Source: Dyella_A sp035685805 (lineage in GTDB: Bacteria; Pseudomonadota; Gammaproteobacteria; Xanthomonadales; Rhodanobacteraceae). From it: DNA of 64,000 nt. How positions within the stretch are numbered: the first letter of the stretch is position 1; every line of letters begins with the position of its first letter. Below, one piece after another: positions 25,027-35,294 of this stretch. The notes below the pieces were generated by a model. It saw only the letters and a list, made by a program, of their open reading frames with translations, ran no database searches and was not told where the DNA came from. A program made the position numbers and the translations under genes. The stretch spans positions 28,011 to 92,010 of the forward strand of contig NZ_DASSAB010000050.1 of NCBI RefSeq assembly GCF_035685805.1. Direction: 5' to 3'.

Positions 25027-26874
25027 ATGTGTTCGATCTTCGGAATGTTCGACCTGCAGCCGGGTGACGACCTGCCCGCACTGCGGCGCCAGGCGCTGGA
25101 ACTGTCGCAGCGGCAGCGGCACCGCGGTCCGGACTGGAGCGGTGTCTACGTCGATGCGGGGGTGATCCTGGTGCACGAGCGCCTCGCCATCGTCGATCCC
25201 GCCAGCGGCTCGCAGCCGCTGCGCTCGCGTGACGGCGCGCTCGCGCTGGCGGTCAACGGCGAGATCTACAACCACCGCGAGCTGCGCGCGGCGACGAGCG
25301 GAAGCGTCGTCGACGGGCGAGGCGAAACCTCGGCGGGGCGAGCAACCGCGGTGGGCGATTTGCCAGCCCACGGCGGTGGTACCACAGGCCAGGCGCAGGC
25401 CGCGGCGGAAGGCGGGCAGCTGGTTTCGCCGGCCGCGTCGATCGGCGATACGCCGGCCCGCGGCTACGACTTCACCACCGGTTCGGACTGCGAGGTGATC
25501 AACGCGCTCTACCACGCGCTCGGTGCCGAGGCTTTCGCGAGAGAGGGCGTGGCCCGGCTCAACGGCATCTTCGCCTTCGCCTTGTGGGACGGCGCCTCGC
25601 GCCGCTACCTGATCGCCCGCGACCCGATCGGTGTCTGCCCGCTCTACTGGGGCCACGACGGTGCCGGACGCTTGTGCGTGGCTTCCGAGATGAAGGCGCT
25701 GGTCGGCGTGTGCGCCGATGTCTCGGCGTTCCCGCCGGGGCACGTCTATGACAGCGCCACCGGCGCGTTGACGAGCTACTACGCCAAACCGTGGCGCGAC
25801 TATGCAGCCACCAGGGGACACGAGAGCGCACCGGGAGAACTGCGCGCCGCGTTCGAGCAGGCCGTGCACCGGCAGTTGATGACGGATGTGCCGTACGGCG
25901 TACTGCTGTCCGGCGGCCTGGACTCGTCGCTGGTTGCCGCCTGTGCGGCCCGGTTCGCGCGGCAGCGGGTCGAAGACGACGACCACAGCGAGGCGTGGTG
26001 GCCGCGACTGCACTCATTCGCCATCGGCCTGGAAGGCTCGCCCGATCTGGCTGCCGCACAGATCGCGGCCGACGCACTGGGCACGGTGCACCACGGCTTC
26101 GTCTATACCTTCTGGGAAGGGCTCGACGCGCTGCCGGAGGTGATCCGGCACATCGAGACCTACGACGTCACCACCATCCGTGCAGCCACGCCGATGTACC
26201 TGCTGGCGCGGCGGATCAAGGCGATGGGAGTGAAGATGGTGCTCTCCGGCGAGGGCTCGGACGAGCTGTTCGGCGGCTATCTCTATTTCCACAAGGCGCC
26301 CTCGGCCGAGGCCTTCCACGAGGAGACCGTGCGCAAGCTCGATGCGCTGCACAGCTACGACTGCCTGCGCGCCAACAAGGCGATGATGGCCTGGGGCGTG
26401 GAGGCACGGGTGCCGTTCCTGGATCTCGAGTTCATCGACGTGGCGATGTCGATGGACGCGGCGCACAAGATGGCAGGGCAGGGCAGGATCGAGAAGCACG
26501 TGCTGCGCGACGCCTTCGATGGCGCCTTGCCGGCGCAGATCCTGTGGCGGCAGAAGGAACAATTCAGCGACGGCGTCGGCTACGGCTGGATCGACGGTCT
26601 CAAGGCGCACGCCGAGCAGGCGGTGACCGACCGTGAATTCGCGGCAGCGGCATCGCGCTTCCCGTTGAACACCCCGGCGACGAAGGAGGCGTATGTCTAT
26701 CGCCGCATCTTCGAGCAGCACTTTCCGGGCGAGGCCTGTGCCGCCACCGTGCCGGGCGGCAAGTCGATCGCCTGTTCCTCGCCCGCCGCGCTGGCGTGGG
26801 ACCCGGCTTTCGCGGCGGCGGCCGATCCATCCGGACGCGCCGTGCGCGGAGTGCACAGTCAGGCGCTGGGCTAA
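25027..26874 (+). CDS. asnB: asparagine synthetase B, glutamine-hydrolysing, with internal insert
   Basis: Makes asparagine from aspartate, glutamine and ATP. The class II glutaminase domain starts at Cys2 (MCSIFGMFD) with RHRGPDWSG and VNGEIYNHREL; the synthetase domain has the PP-loop SGGLDSS near 295, the SEGSDELFGGYLYFHKAP motif and ends in the E. coli-like PGGKSIACSS...DPSGRAV. The protein is 615 residues, against 554 in E. coli. The excess is an in-frame insert at about residues 90-146, between the glutaminase strand and TTGSDCEV, in a surface loop. AAGGGG precedes ATG 25027. Expression should be set by the attenuator upstream. Confidence 0.96.
   Translation: MCSIFGMFDLQPGDDLPALRRQALELSQRQRHRGPDWSGVYVDAGVILVHERLAIVDPASGSQPLRSRDGALALAVNGEIYNHRELRAATSGSVVDGRGETSAGRATAVGDLPAHGGGTTGQAQAAAEGGQLVSPAASIGDTPARGYDFTTGSDCEVINALYHALGAEAFAREGVARLNGIFAFALWDGASRRYLIARDPIGVCPLYWGHDGAGRLCVASEMKALVGVCADVSAFPPGHVYDSATGALTSYYAKPWRDYAATRGHESAPGELRAAFEQAVHRQLMTDVPYGVLLSGGLDSSLVAACAARFARQRVEDDDHSEAWWPRLHSFAIGLEGSPDLAAAQIAADALGTVHHGFVYTFWEGLDALPEVIRHIETYDVTTIRAATPMYLLARRIKAMGVKMVLSGEGSDELFGGYLYFHKAPSAEAFHEETVRKLDALHSYDCLRANKAMMAWGVEARVPFLDLEFIDVAMSMDAAHKMAGQGRIEKHVLRDAFDGALPAQILWRQKEQFSDGVGYGWIDGLKAHAEQAVTDREFAAAASRFPLNTPATKEAYVYRRIFEQHFPGEACAATVPGGKSIACSSPAALAWDPAFAAAADPSGRAVRGVHSQALG
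25294..25464 (+). repeat. inserted sequence with inverted repeats inside asnB
   Basis: This stretch encodes the low-complexity residues 90-146 that other AsnB proteins lack. It contains inverted repeats: GGCGAAACC on the left side and GGTTTCGCC on the right, GAGG/CCTC flanking the left copy, GTGGGC/GCCCAC in the middle, and CGACG/CGTCG across the left junction. The whole is open in the asnB frame. It may be a small palindromic mobile element tolerated in a loop; no target duplication could be verified. Confidence 0.45.
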
Positions 26875-26985
26875 CCAGGGCAACGCCGTGAAGCCTGCCT
26901 CAAGGAAAACCTGTGCCCGCTAGGCGTTTCGCGCACGCATCGGGTGGGAGCCTGTGCGCCGACCGCATGCCCGGGCGCGGGGCGC

Positions 26986-27567
26986 ATGACCCCACCAACC
27001 AATCTGCAGAGCGTGCTCGACAAGCTGGAGCAGGCCGTCGACGCGAGCGGCCAGACCACGGTGGGGTCGCTGGTGCAGGCAGCGGGCAGGCGCTCGTTCG
27101 GCACGTTGCTGCTGGTTCCCTCACTGATCCTGGCCTCGCCGATCTCCGCTGTGCCGAGCGTGCCTACCGCGATGGGTGTGCTGGTGGTACTGACCTGCGG
27201 ACAGCTTCTGCTCCATCGCCAGGCGTTCTGGCTGCCGGGCTGGATCGTGCGCCGGCAGGTTCCGGAGCGGCGCTTGGCTCGCAGCATCCACCTGCTGCGT
27301 CCGCCGGCACGCTTTGTCGATCGGCTGCTGCGTCCCCGGCTGTTGTGGTTTACCGAGGGCTGGCGGGTGCATGTGATGGCAGCGATATGCCTGCTGCTGG
27401 CGCTCGGCACGACGCCACTGGAACTGATCCCCGGCGCCAACACCGCCATCGGTACCGCGCTCACCGCATTCGCACTGGCATTGCTGGCCCACGATGGCGT
27501 GCTGGCGCTGGTCGGCCTCACCGCATGCGCGGCGCTCGTGGGCACGCTTGGATGGCTGCTGTTCTGA
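26986..27567 (+). CDS. ExoD-family membrane protein
   Basis: A 193-residue integral membrane protein of the ExoD family, named for a Rhizobium meliloti gene affecting exopolysaccharide and alkali tolerance. The N-terminal SVLDKLEQAV...TVGSLVQAAGRRSFGTLLLVPSLILASPISAVPSVPT is the conserved signature; four hydrophobic helices follow (about 40-75, 125-145, 148-170 and 172-193). Molecular function is unknown. ATG 26986 is the first Met before the conserved part. Confidence 0.8.
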   Translation: MTPPTNLQSVLDKLEQAVDASGQTTVGSLVQAAGRRSFGTLLLVPSLILASPISAVPSVPTAMGVLVVLTCGQLLLHRQAFWLPGWIVRRQVPERRLARSIHLLRPPARFVDRLLRPRLLWFTEGWRVHVMAAICLLLALGTTPLELIPGANTAIGTALTAFALALLAHDGVLALVGLTACAALVGTLGWLLF

Positions 27568-27671
27568 CCGCCACGCCCAGCACCCGGCCGCAATCGCCCG
27601 TGACGGATTTGCTACCATGTCGCGCTTCACGTTACCGGCACCGCAGACGGTGCCCCAGCACAGGCCAGACC

Positions 27672-28797
27672 ATGATCGAGACCAATCCGATCCTTGCGCA
27701 GATCGCGGACCTTTCCGGCCGCGTCGAGTCGCTTAGGGGGTATCTTTGACTACCCGTCCAAGCGCGAACGTCTCGAAGAAGTAAGCCGCGAACTGGAGAA
27801 TCCCAACGTCTGGGACGATCCCGCACGCGCCCAGGAGCTGGGCCGCGAGCGCGCCCGCCTCGAATCCATCGTCAACGGGATCGATGAGCTCACCGCGGGT
27901 CTCGCCGACGCCGGCGAGCTGGTGGAAATGGCCGCTGCCGACGGCGACGAGGAGACCGTGGCGTCGGTCGTGACGGACGTGGCCAAACTCGACGCGCGCA
28001 TCAACAAGCTGGAGTTCCAGCGCATGTTCTCCGGCAAGATGGACGCAACCAATGCGTTCGTCGACATCCAGGCCGGCGCCGGCGGTACCGAGGCGCAGGA
28101 CTGGGCCGAAATGCTGCTGCGCATGTATCTGCGCTGGTGCGAGTCACGCGGCTGGAAAACCGAACTGATGGAAGTCTCCGGCGGCGATGTCGCGGGCATC
28201 AAGTCGGCCACCTTTCGCGTGGAAGGCGACTACGCCTACGGCTGGCTGAAGACCGAGATCGGCGTGCACCGCCTGGTTCGCAAGAGCCCGTTCGACTCGG
28301 ACAACCGTCGCCATACCAGCTTTACCTCGGTATTCGTCTCGCCCGAGGTCGACGACGACATCGACATCGAGATCAACCCGGCCGACCTGCGGACCGACGT
28401 CTACCGCTCGTCCGGCGCCGGCGGCCAGCACGTCAACAAGACCGAGTCGGCGGTGCGTATCACGCACATCCCCACCAATACGGTGGTGGCCTGCCAGACC
28501 GGGCGCAGCCAGCACGCCAACCGCGACACCGCGATGAAGATGCTGGCGGCCAAGCTGTACGAGCTGGAGCTGCAGAAGCGCAACGCCGAGAAGGACGCGC
28601 TGGAAGCGACCAAGTCCGACATCGGCTGGGGCAGCCAGATCCGCAACTACGTGCTGGACCAGAGCCGCATCAAGGATCTGCGTACCGGCATCGAGCGCAC
28701 CGACACGCAGAAGGTGCTCGACGGCGACCTGGACGAATTCATCGAGGCCAGTCTCAAGTCGGGGCTCGAAGCCGGCTCCAAGCGCATCGACGCCTGA
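27672..28797 (+). CDS. prfB: peptide chain release factor 2 (programmed +1 frameshift)
   Basis: Recognises UGA and UAA stop codons and triggers peptide release. Translation begins at ATG 27672, reads 25 codons to CTT (27744-27746), then shifts +1 past the in-frame TGA at 27747 to continue GAC TAC; the full product is about 374 residues. The codon-recognition tripeptide SPF lies near 205-207 and the catalytic GGQ near 250-252, matching E. coli RF2. Frameshifting lets RF2 sense its own level. The next essential gene downstream is lysS, the usual prfB-lysS order, here with one small gene between. Confidence 0.96.
27735..27750 (+). promoter_or_regulatory. prfB: prfB programmed frameshift site
   Basis: AGGGGG (27735-27740), TAT, then CTT TGA C. 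The Shine-Dalgarno-like AGGGGG three bases before the CTT-TGA-C slip site has the same sequence as in E. coli prfB. Confidence 0.95.
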
Positions 28798-28835
28798 TCG
28801 TGCAGTCGCCAGACGCCCCTGCGAATGCCGCTGCA

Positions 28836-29126
28836 ATGGTTCGCACATGGTGTGTGCGGCTCATCGTGGCCCTGATCGTGGCGGGCGCTTGCACGGGTAC
28901 CGTCCAGGCGCGGCAGAACAGCGCCGACGGCGGCATCAAGCATGACGGGAAGGCCGTGGGGAAGGACATCGGCCACGGCGCACGTACGGTTGGCCACGAG
29001 ACCCGGCGCCTGGCGATCAAGGTCGGCCACGGCGCGCGGGATGCGGGCAAGGGCATCGGCCACGGCGCCCGCGACGGCTGGAACGCGACCAGGAAAGCGG
29101 TCAAGGGCATCTTCGAACACGACTGA
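28836..29126 (+). CDS. small secreted basic repeat protein, unknown
   Basis: A 96-residue protein with an N-terminal signal peptide (RTWCVRLIVALIVAGACTGTVQA) and a mature domain of short helical repeats built on G-H-G-A-R/K (KDIGHGARTVGHE, KVGHGARDAGKGIGHGARDGWNATRKAV). It is rich in Gly, His, Lys and Arg. I recognise no named family; His-rich repeats could bind metal or nucleic acid, but this is a guess. ATG 28836 is the Met at the signal peptide; an in-frame GTG at 28800 would add 12 residues. Lies between prfB and lysS. Confidence 0.6.
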   Translation: MVRTWCVRLIVALIVAGACTGTVQARQNSADGGIKHDGKAVGKDIGHGARTVGHETRRLAIKVGHGARDAGKGIGHGARDGWNATRKAVKGIFEHD

Positions 29127-29212
29127 CGGCGGCCTGCTGCCGTCGCTGCAACCACTGTTGATTGAACCGATGCCGCCACTCCCGCGCAGCGTCGGCAGCT
29201 ACGGAACCGAGC

Positions 29213-30730
<1,518 letters not shown>

Positions 30731-31091
30731 AAGGCCTCCGGCGGCAGGCGGGCCGACTTGCTCGTCGCGCTGCAGTCGGCCGCCTTCTCGCCGTCATTCC
30801 CGCGAAGGCGGGAATCCGCCGGCCGGGATGTGCCGCCGTTTCCGTGCAGTCGGAAATCGATCGGGCGGTACGCATCCGCACGGCTTGGGTCGTCCGGCAA
30901 AAGCGCTCGCGACCTGGGCGCGAGCGCTGCGCGCAGTTTGTCCGGGGACAGGCATCGGAGCAATACCGGTACCAGCCGCGCGAAGCGCCTCCGCGGGTTA
31001 GTCAACCTCGGCAACAAGGCCGCCATTCAAGCGTGATCGGCGGCGCACCCGCTAAAATGCCGCATTGCCCAGAAGCCAGGAGCGTCATCGC
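30731..31091. other. 361-bp gap after lysS
   Basis: No gene is visible. It holds the palindromic repeat at 30793-30816. A short frame on each strand exists but none has a start signal or family feature. I see no intrinsic terminator with a T-run after lysS. Confidence 0.5.
30793..30816. repeat. dRS3-like palindromic repeat
   Basis: GTCATTCCCGCGAAGGCGGGAATC: the arms GATTCCCGCC/GGCGGGAAT enclose a short centre. ATTCCC-N8-GGGAAT repeats of this type (dRS3 in Neisseria) are scattered between genes in many proteobacteria. Only one copy was seen in the window. Confidence 0.6.
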
Positions 31092-31391
31092 ATGTGGTTC
31101 GCCGTCCACGCCAAGGATCACCCGGACTCCCTCGCCAAGCGCATGGCCGCCCGGCCGGAGCATCTGGCCCGTCTCACCGCGCTGCAAAGCGAAGGCCGCC
31201 TGCTGCTGGCCGGCCCGTTTCCGGCGATTGCCTCGGAAGATCCGGGCCCGGCCGGCTTCACCGGCAGCTTGATCATCGCCGAGTTCGCCACCCAGGCCGA
31301 CGCCGAGGCCTGGGCCAGCGCCGATCCGTACGTTGCCGCGGGCGTCTATGCGCAGGTCGAGGTCAAGCCGTTCCGCAAGACGCTGCCATGA
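31092..31391 (+). CDS. YciI-like protein
   Basis: A 99-residue YCII-domain protein (MWFAVHAKDHPDSLAKRMAARPEHL...GPFPA...GSLIIAEFATQADAEAWASADPY). The conserved H and D of the ferredoxin-like active pocket are present (H20-type HLARL and the DPY motif). E. coli YciI has been linked to hydrolysis of chlorinated or lactone-like compounds, but its physiological role is unclear. ATG 31092 is the family start. Its stop overlaps the bolA start (ATGA at 31388). Confidence 0.9.
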   Translation: MWFAVHAKDHPDSLAKRMAARPEHLARLTALQSEGRLLLAGPFPAIASEDPGPAGFTGSLIIAEFATQADAEAWASADPYVAAGVYAQVEVKPFRKTLP

Positions 31392-31651
31392 GCGCGGCGA
31401 TGGTCGGGCAGATCCGCGAGCGGCTGGTCGCCGCGCTGGCGCCGACCGAGCTGGAGGTGCTCGATGAAGGGCACAAGCACGCCGGCCACGCCAGTGCGGG
31501 CAAGGGGCATTTCCACGTGCGCATCGTCAGCGCGGCCTTCGCCGGCGTCATGCCGATCAAGCGCCACCGCATGGTGTACGCGGCGCTGGACGGCCTGATG
31601 GACCAGGGCATCCACGCCCTGTCCATCGATGCGCGGGCGCCAGACGCGTAA
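31388..31651 (+). CDS. BolA family protein
   Basis: An 87-residue BolA-fold protein: LVAALAPTELEVLDEGHKHAGHASAGKGHFHVRIVSAAFAGVMPIKRHRMVYAALDGLM. The conserved His residues (H29-like in GHKH, H45-like in GHFHV, RHRMVY) that co-ligate a [2Fe-2S] cluster with monothiol glutaredoxins are visible. It overlaps yciI by four bases, so translation is coupled. The yciI-bolA order is seen in several proteobacteria. Confidence 0.92.
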   Translation: MSAAMVGQIRERLVAALAPTELEVLDEGHKHAGHASAGKGHFHVRIVSAAFAGVMPIKRHRMVYAALDGLMDQGIHALSIDARAPDA

Positions 31652-31782
31652 AATCAGCTGCTTGCAGCATCTTCTTCAAGTAGATTGCGCAGCCGCAACG
31701 CATTGCGGCGGCGCCTGCCGTTTGGCACAGTGCTTTGTCGCCCCACGCCCGTGCGGGCGTTCCATGGAATGTTGACCTGCCG

Positions 31783-34700
31783 ATGCGCCTGACCACGATC
31801 AAACTCGCCGGATTCAAGTCGTTCGTCGATCCGACCACGTTGCACCTGCCCACCAACATGACCGGCGTCGTCGGTCCCAATGGCTGCGGCAAGTCCAACA
31901 TCATCGACGCGATCCGCTGGGTGATGGGCGAGAGCGCAGCCAGCCGCCTGCGCGGCGATTCGCTGACCGACGTGATCTTCTCCGGCTCCACCTCGCGCAA
32001 GCCGGTGGGGCAGGCCACGGTGGAGCTGATCTTCGACAACGCCGACGGCTCGGTGCAGGGCGAGTACGGCCAGTACGCCGAGATCTCGGTCAAGCGTCAG
32101 GTCACCCGCGACGGCCAGTCCGGGTACTTCCTCAACGGCGCACGCTGCCGCCGCCGCGACATCACCGACCTGTTCCTGGGCACCGGGCTGGGGCCGCGCA
32201 GCTACTCGATCATCGAGCAGGGCATGATCAGCCAGATCATCGAAGCGGCGCCCGAAGACCTGCGCACCCATCTGGAAGAAGCCGCCGGCATCTCCAAGTA
32301 CAAGGAGCGGCGCAAGGAAACCGAGAGCCGCATCAAGGCCACCCGCGAGAACCTCGACCGCGTGCGCGACGTGCGCGACGAGGTGGACAAGCAGCTCGAG
32401 CACCTCAACCGCCAGGCCCGTGCGGCCGAGCGCTGGAAGGCGCTGAAAGATGAACAGACGCGCAAGGAGGCGGAGCTGCGGGCGCTCGAGTACCGCGGCC
32501 TCAAGGGCGAGCACGACGGCCAGGGGCAGGGGCTTTCCGCGGCCGAGATCGAGATCGAGAAGCAGCTCGCCGGGCAACGCCAGATCGAGGCACAGCTGGA
32601 GAGCGTCCGCGAACGCCACAGCGGCGCCAGCGAGCATCTGAACGAGGTGCAGGCCGAGGTCTACAAGGTCGGTGCCGAGATCGCCCGGGTCGAGCAGCAG
32701 GTGCGCTACAACAAGGAAACCGCCGAGCGCCTGCAGCGGGCGCAGGGTGAGGCCGAGCGCGAACACGCCGAACTGTCCGCACATATCGCCACCGACCGCG
32801 AACAGATCGAGACGTTGGCGCTGGCCCTGGCCGAAGGCGAGCCGAAACTCGAGGCGCTGCAGCAACTGCAGGACGACACCGCCGAAGCCCAGCGCAGCAC
32901 CGAAGCCAAGCTGGCCGACTGGCAATCGCGCTGGGATGCCTACACCCGTACCGCCGGCGAATCCAGCCGCGCCGCCGAGGTGGAGCGCACCAAGCTCAAC
33001 TATCTCGATCGCCAGGCGATCGACCTGTCCAAGCGGCGCGAAGCGCTCGATGCCGAGCACAAGGCCACCGACGTGGCCGCGCTCGATGCCGCCGCGGACC
33101 AGCTGGAAACCGAACACGAGACCCAGCGCGAGCGCGTCGAGACGCTGGGCAGCCTGCTGGACCAGCACAAGTCCGCCCACGAGAAGGTGCTCGACGAAGA
33201 GCGCCAGGTGCAGTCGGCGCTGAACGAGGCGCGCCAGCAGTTGCAGACTGCCCGCGGCCGGCAGTCGTCGCTGGAGGCCCTGCAGCATGCGGCGCTGGGC
33301 CAGGAAGAAAGCGCCGCCAGCGGATGGTTGGCCGGGTTCGGCCTGGACAAGGCGCGGCGCCTGGGCGAATCGCTGCAGGTGGACGCAGGTTGGGAGTCGG
33401 CGGTGGAAACCGTGCTGGCCGGCCTGCTCGATGGCGTACTGGTGGACAACCCGCTGGCGCTGGCCGGCGATTTCCCCTCGCTGGGCGAAGCCGATCTGGC
33501 GTTGCTGGCGGCCGGCGACGGCGGGCAGGGCAGTGAAGGCACGCTGGCCGCCAAGGTGCGCGGCCCCGCCGCGGCGATGCAGCTGCTCGCACAGGTACAC
33601 ACGGCCGACACGCTGGACGAAGCGCGCCACCGCATCGGCACGCTGGCGCCCGCCCAGTCGATCATCACCCGCAGTGGCGAGTGGCTGGCGCCACAGTGGG
33701 CGCGCGTGCGCCGCGCCCAGGGCAATCAGGTGGGCGTGCTGGCGCGCGAGCGCGAGATCCGCCTGCTGGCCGAGCAGGTGGCCACACTGGAAGCGCGCAT
33801 CGAGGAGGCCACCGGCCAGCTCGATGATCTGCGCACCGCCAAGTTCGAAGCCGAACGCGCCCGCGACGACGCGCAGCGCGAGCTGTACAACGCGCACCGC
33901 CGCCAGTCGGAGCTGGCCGGCCAGCTGCAGAGCCACCGCGGCAAGGTCGAAACGGCCCGCGCGCGCTCGGAGAAGGTGGCCGGCGAGCTGTCCGCGCTGA
34001 TCGAGCAACTGGACGAGCTGCAGTCGCAGACGCGCGAGGCACGCGCGCGGCTGGACGAGTCGGTCAACCACATGGGTGACCTCGAAGACCAGCGCCGCGA
34101 ACTGGAGAACGAGCGGCGCGCGCTGCTGGAGGCGCGCGAGGAAGCGCGCATGAATGCCCGCGAGGCGGCCGACCAGGCCCATTCGCTGGCCCTGTCGATG
34201 GAGTCCAAACGCTCCTCGCTGGCCTCGCTGGAACAGGCGCTCGCGCGACTGGATGCGCAGGTGCGCCAGGTCGAGGCCCGCCGCAGCGAGATCGAAGAGC
34301 AGCTCGCCTCCGGCGCCGATCCGATCGCAGAGCTCGAGGCGGAACGCCAGACGTACCTGGACCAGCGCCTGCTGGTCGACCGCCAGCTGGTCGAAGCGCG
34401 GCGTGCACTGGAAGATTGCGACATCGAATTCCGCAAGCTCGAACAGCAACGCCAGCTGGCCGAACACGGGCTCGCTGCGCTGCGCGAAAGCCTTTCGGAA
34501 AAGCGCCTCGCCGCGCAGGCATTGCAGTTGCGTGCGCAGCAGCTGGCCGATGCCATCGTCGCCTCGGGGCTGGAGCTCGATCCGCTGCTGGCGGAGCTGC
34601 CCGACGACGCCGATGCCGACGCCTGGCGCCGCCAGCTGACCGACCTCGGGCAGAAGATCGTGCGGCTGGAGCCGGTCAATCTCGCGGCCATCCAGGAACA

Positions 34701-35283
34701 CGCCGAGCAGAGCGAGCGCAAGACCTATCTGGACAACCAGCTCAACGACCTCGTCAGCGCCATGGAGACGCTCGAGGGCGCGATCAAGAAGATCGATCGC
34801 GAGACCCGCCAGCGCTTCAAGGAGACCTTCGACAAGGTCAACGCCGGCGTGCAGGAACTGTTCCCGCGCCTGTTCGGCGGCGGTCATGCCTACCTGGAGC
34901 TCACCGGCGACGACCTGCTCAACACCGGCGTGGCGATCATGGCGCGCCCGCCCGGCAAGCGCGTGTCCAACATCACGCTGCTGTCCGGCGGCGAAAAGGC
35001 GCTCACCGCGGTGGCGCTGGTGTTTGCCATCTTCGGCCTGAACCCGGCGCCGTTCTGCCTGCTCGACGAGGTCGATGCGCCGCTGGACGAAGCCAACGTG
35101 GGCCGGTTCTCCAGCCTGGTGCGCGAAATGAGCGAGCAGGTGCAGTTCATCTTCATCAGCCACAACAAGGCCACCATGGAAGCGGCCACCCAGCTGTGCG
35201 GCGTCACCATGCGCGAGCCGGGCGTGTCCCGCCTGGTGCAGGTGGATCTCGCCGAAGCGGCTAAACTGGCCGGCGCCGCCTGA
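31783..35283 (+). CDS. smc: chromosome segregation protein SMC
   Basis: A 1166-residue ATPase for chromosome organisation. The N-terminal head carries Walker A GPNGCGKSNIIDAIRWVMGE (about 32-50). Two long coiled coils (about 170-500 and 660-1000) flank a hinge (about 515-640, LAGFGLDKARRLGESL...SWLAPQWAR-like). The C-terminal head has the signature LLSGGEKALTAVALVFAIF and Walker B PFCLLDEVDAPLDEANV. Gammaproteobacteria outside the enteric group use SMC instead of MukB. ATG 31783 is fixed by MRLTTIKLAGFKSF. zipA follows 11 bp later. No scpA or scpB is in the window. Confidence 0.97.
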   Translation: MRLTTIKLAGFKSFVDPTTLHLPTNMTGVVGPNGCGKSNIIDAIRWVMGESAASRLRGDSLTDVIFSGSTSRKPVGQATVELIFDNADGSVQGEYGQYAEISVKRQVTRDGQSGYFLNGARCRRRDITDLFLGTGLGPRSYSIIEQGMISQIIEAAPEDLRTHLEEAAGISKYKERRKETESRIKATRENLDRVRDVRDEVDKQLEHLNRQARAAERWKALKDEQTRKEAELRALEYRGLKGEHDGQGQGLSAAEIEIEKQLAGQRQIEAQLESVRERHSGASEHLNEVQAEVYKVGAEIARVEQQVRYNKETAERLQRAQGEAEREHAELSAHIATDREQIETLALALAEGEPKLEALQQLQDDTAEAQRSTEAKLADWQSRWDAYTRTAGESSRAAEVERTKLNYLDRQAIDLSKRREALDAEHKATDVAALDAAADQLETEHETQRERVETLGSLLDQHKSAHEKVLDEERQVQSALNEARQQLQTARGRQSSLEALQHAALGQEESAASGWLAGFGLDKARRLGESLQVDAGWESAVETVLAGLLDGVLVDNPLALAGDFPSLGEADLALLAAGDGGQGSEGTLAAKVRGPAAAMQLLAQVHTADTLDEARHRIGTLAPAQSIITRSGEWLAPQWARVRRAQGNQVGVLAREREIRLLAEQVATLEARIEEATGQLDDLRTAKFEAERARDDAQRELYNAHRRQSELAGQLQSHRGKVETARARSEKVAGELSALIEQLDELQSQTREARARLDESVNHMGDLEDQRRELENERRALLEAREEARMNAREAADQAHSLALSMESKRSSLASLEQALARLDAQVRQVEARRSEIEEQLASGADPIAELEAERQTYLDQRLLVDRQLVEARRALEDCDIEFRKLEQQRQLAEHGLAALRESLSEKRLAAQALQLRAQQLADAIVASGLELDPLLAELPDDADADAWRRQLTDLGQKIVRLEPVNLAAIQEHAEQSERKTYLDNQLNDLVSAMETLEGAIKKIDRETRQRFKETFDKVNAGVQELFPRLFGGGHAYLELTGDDLLNTGVAIMARPPGKRVSNITLLSGGEKALTAVALVFAIFGLNPAPFCLLDEVDAPLDEANVGRFSSLVREMSEQVQFIFISHNKATMEAATQLCGVTMREPGVSRLVQVDLAEAAKLAGAA

Positions 35284-35294
35284 GGACTTTGCCG

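Noticed and set aside
31715..31740. Sigma54-like TGGCAC motif before smc
   Set aside because: The GG-N10-GC spacing of a sigma54 promoter is not met and smc is a housekeeping gene.
31654..35163. Minus-strand frame of 1169 residues opposite smc
   Set aside because: It lies exactly antisense to smc, has no start signal or family motif, and is rich in Leu, Ala, Gly and Gln as expected from the reverse of a GC-rich coiled-coil gene.
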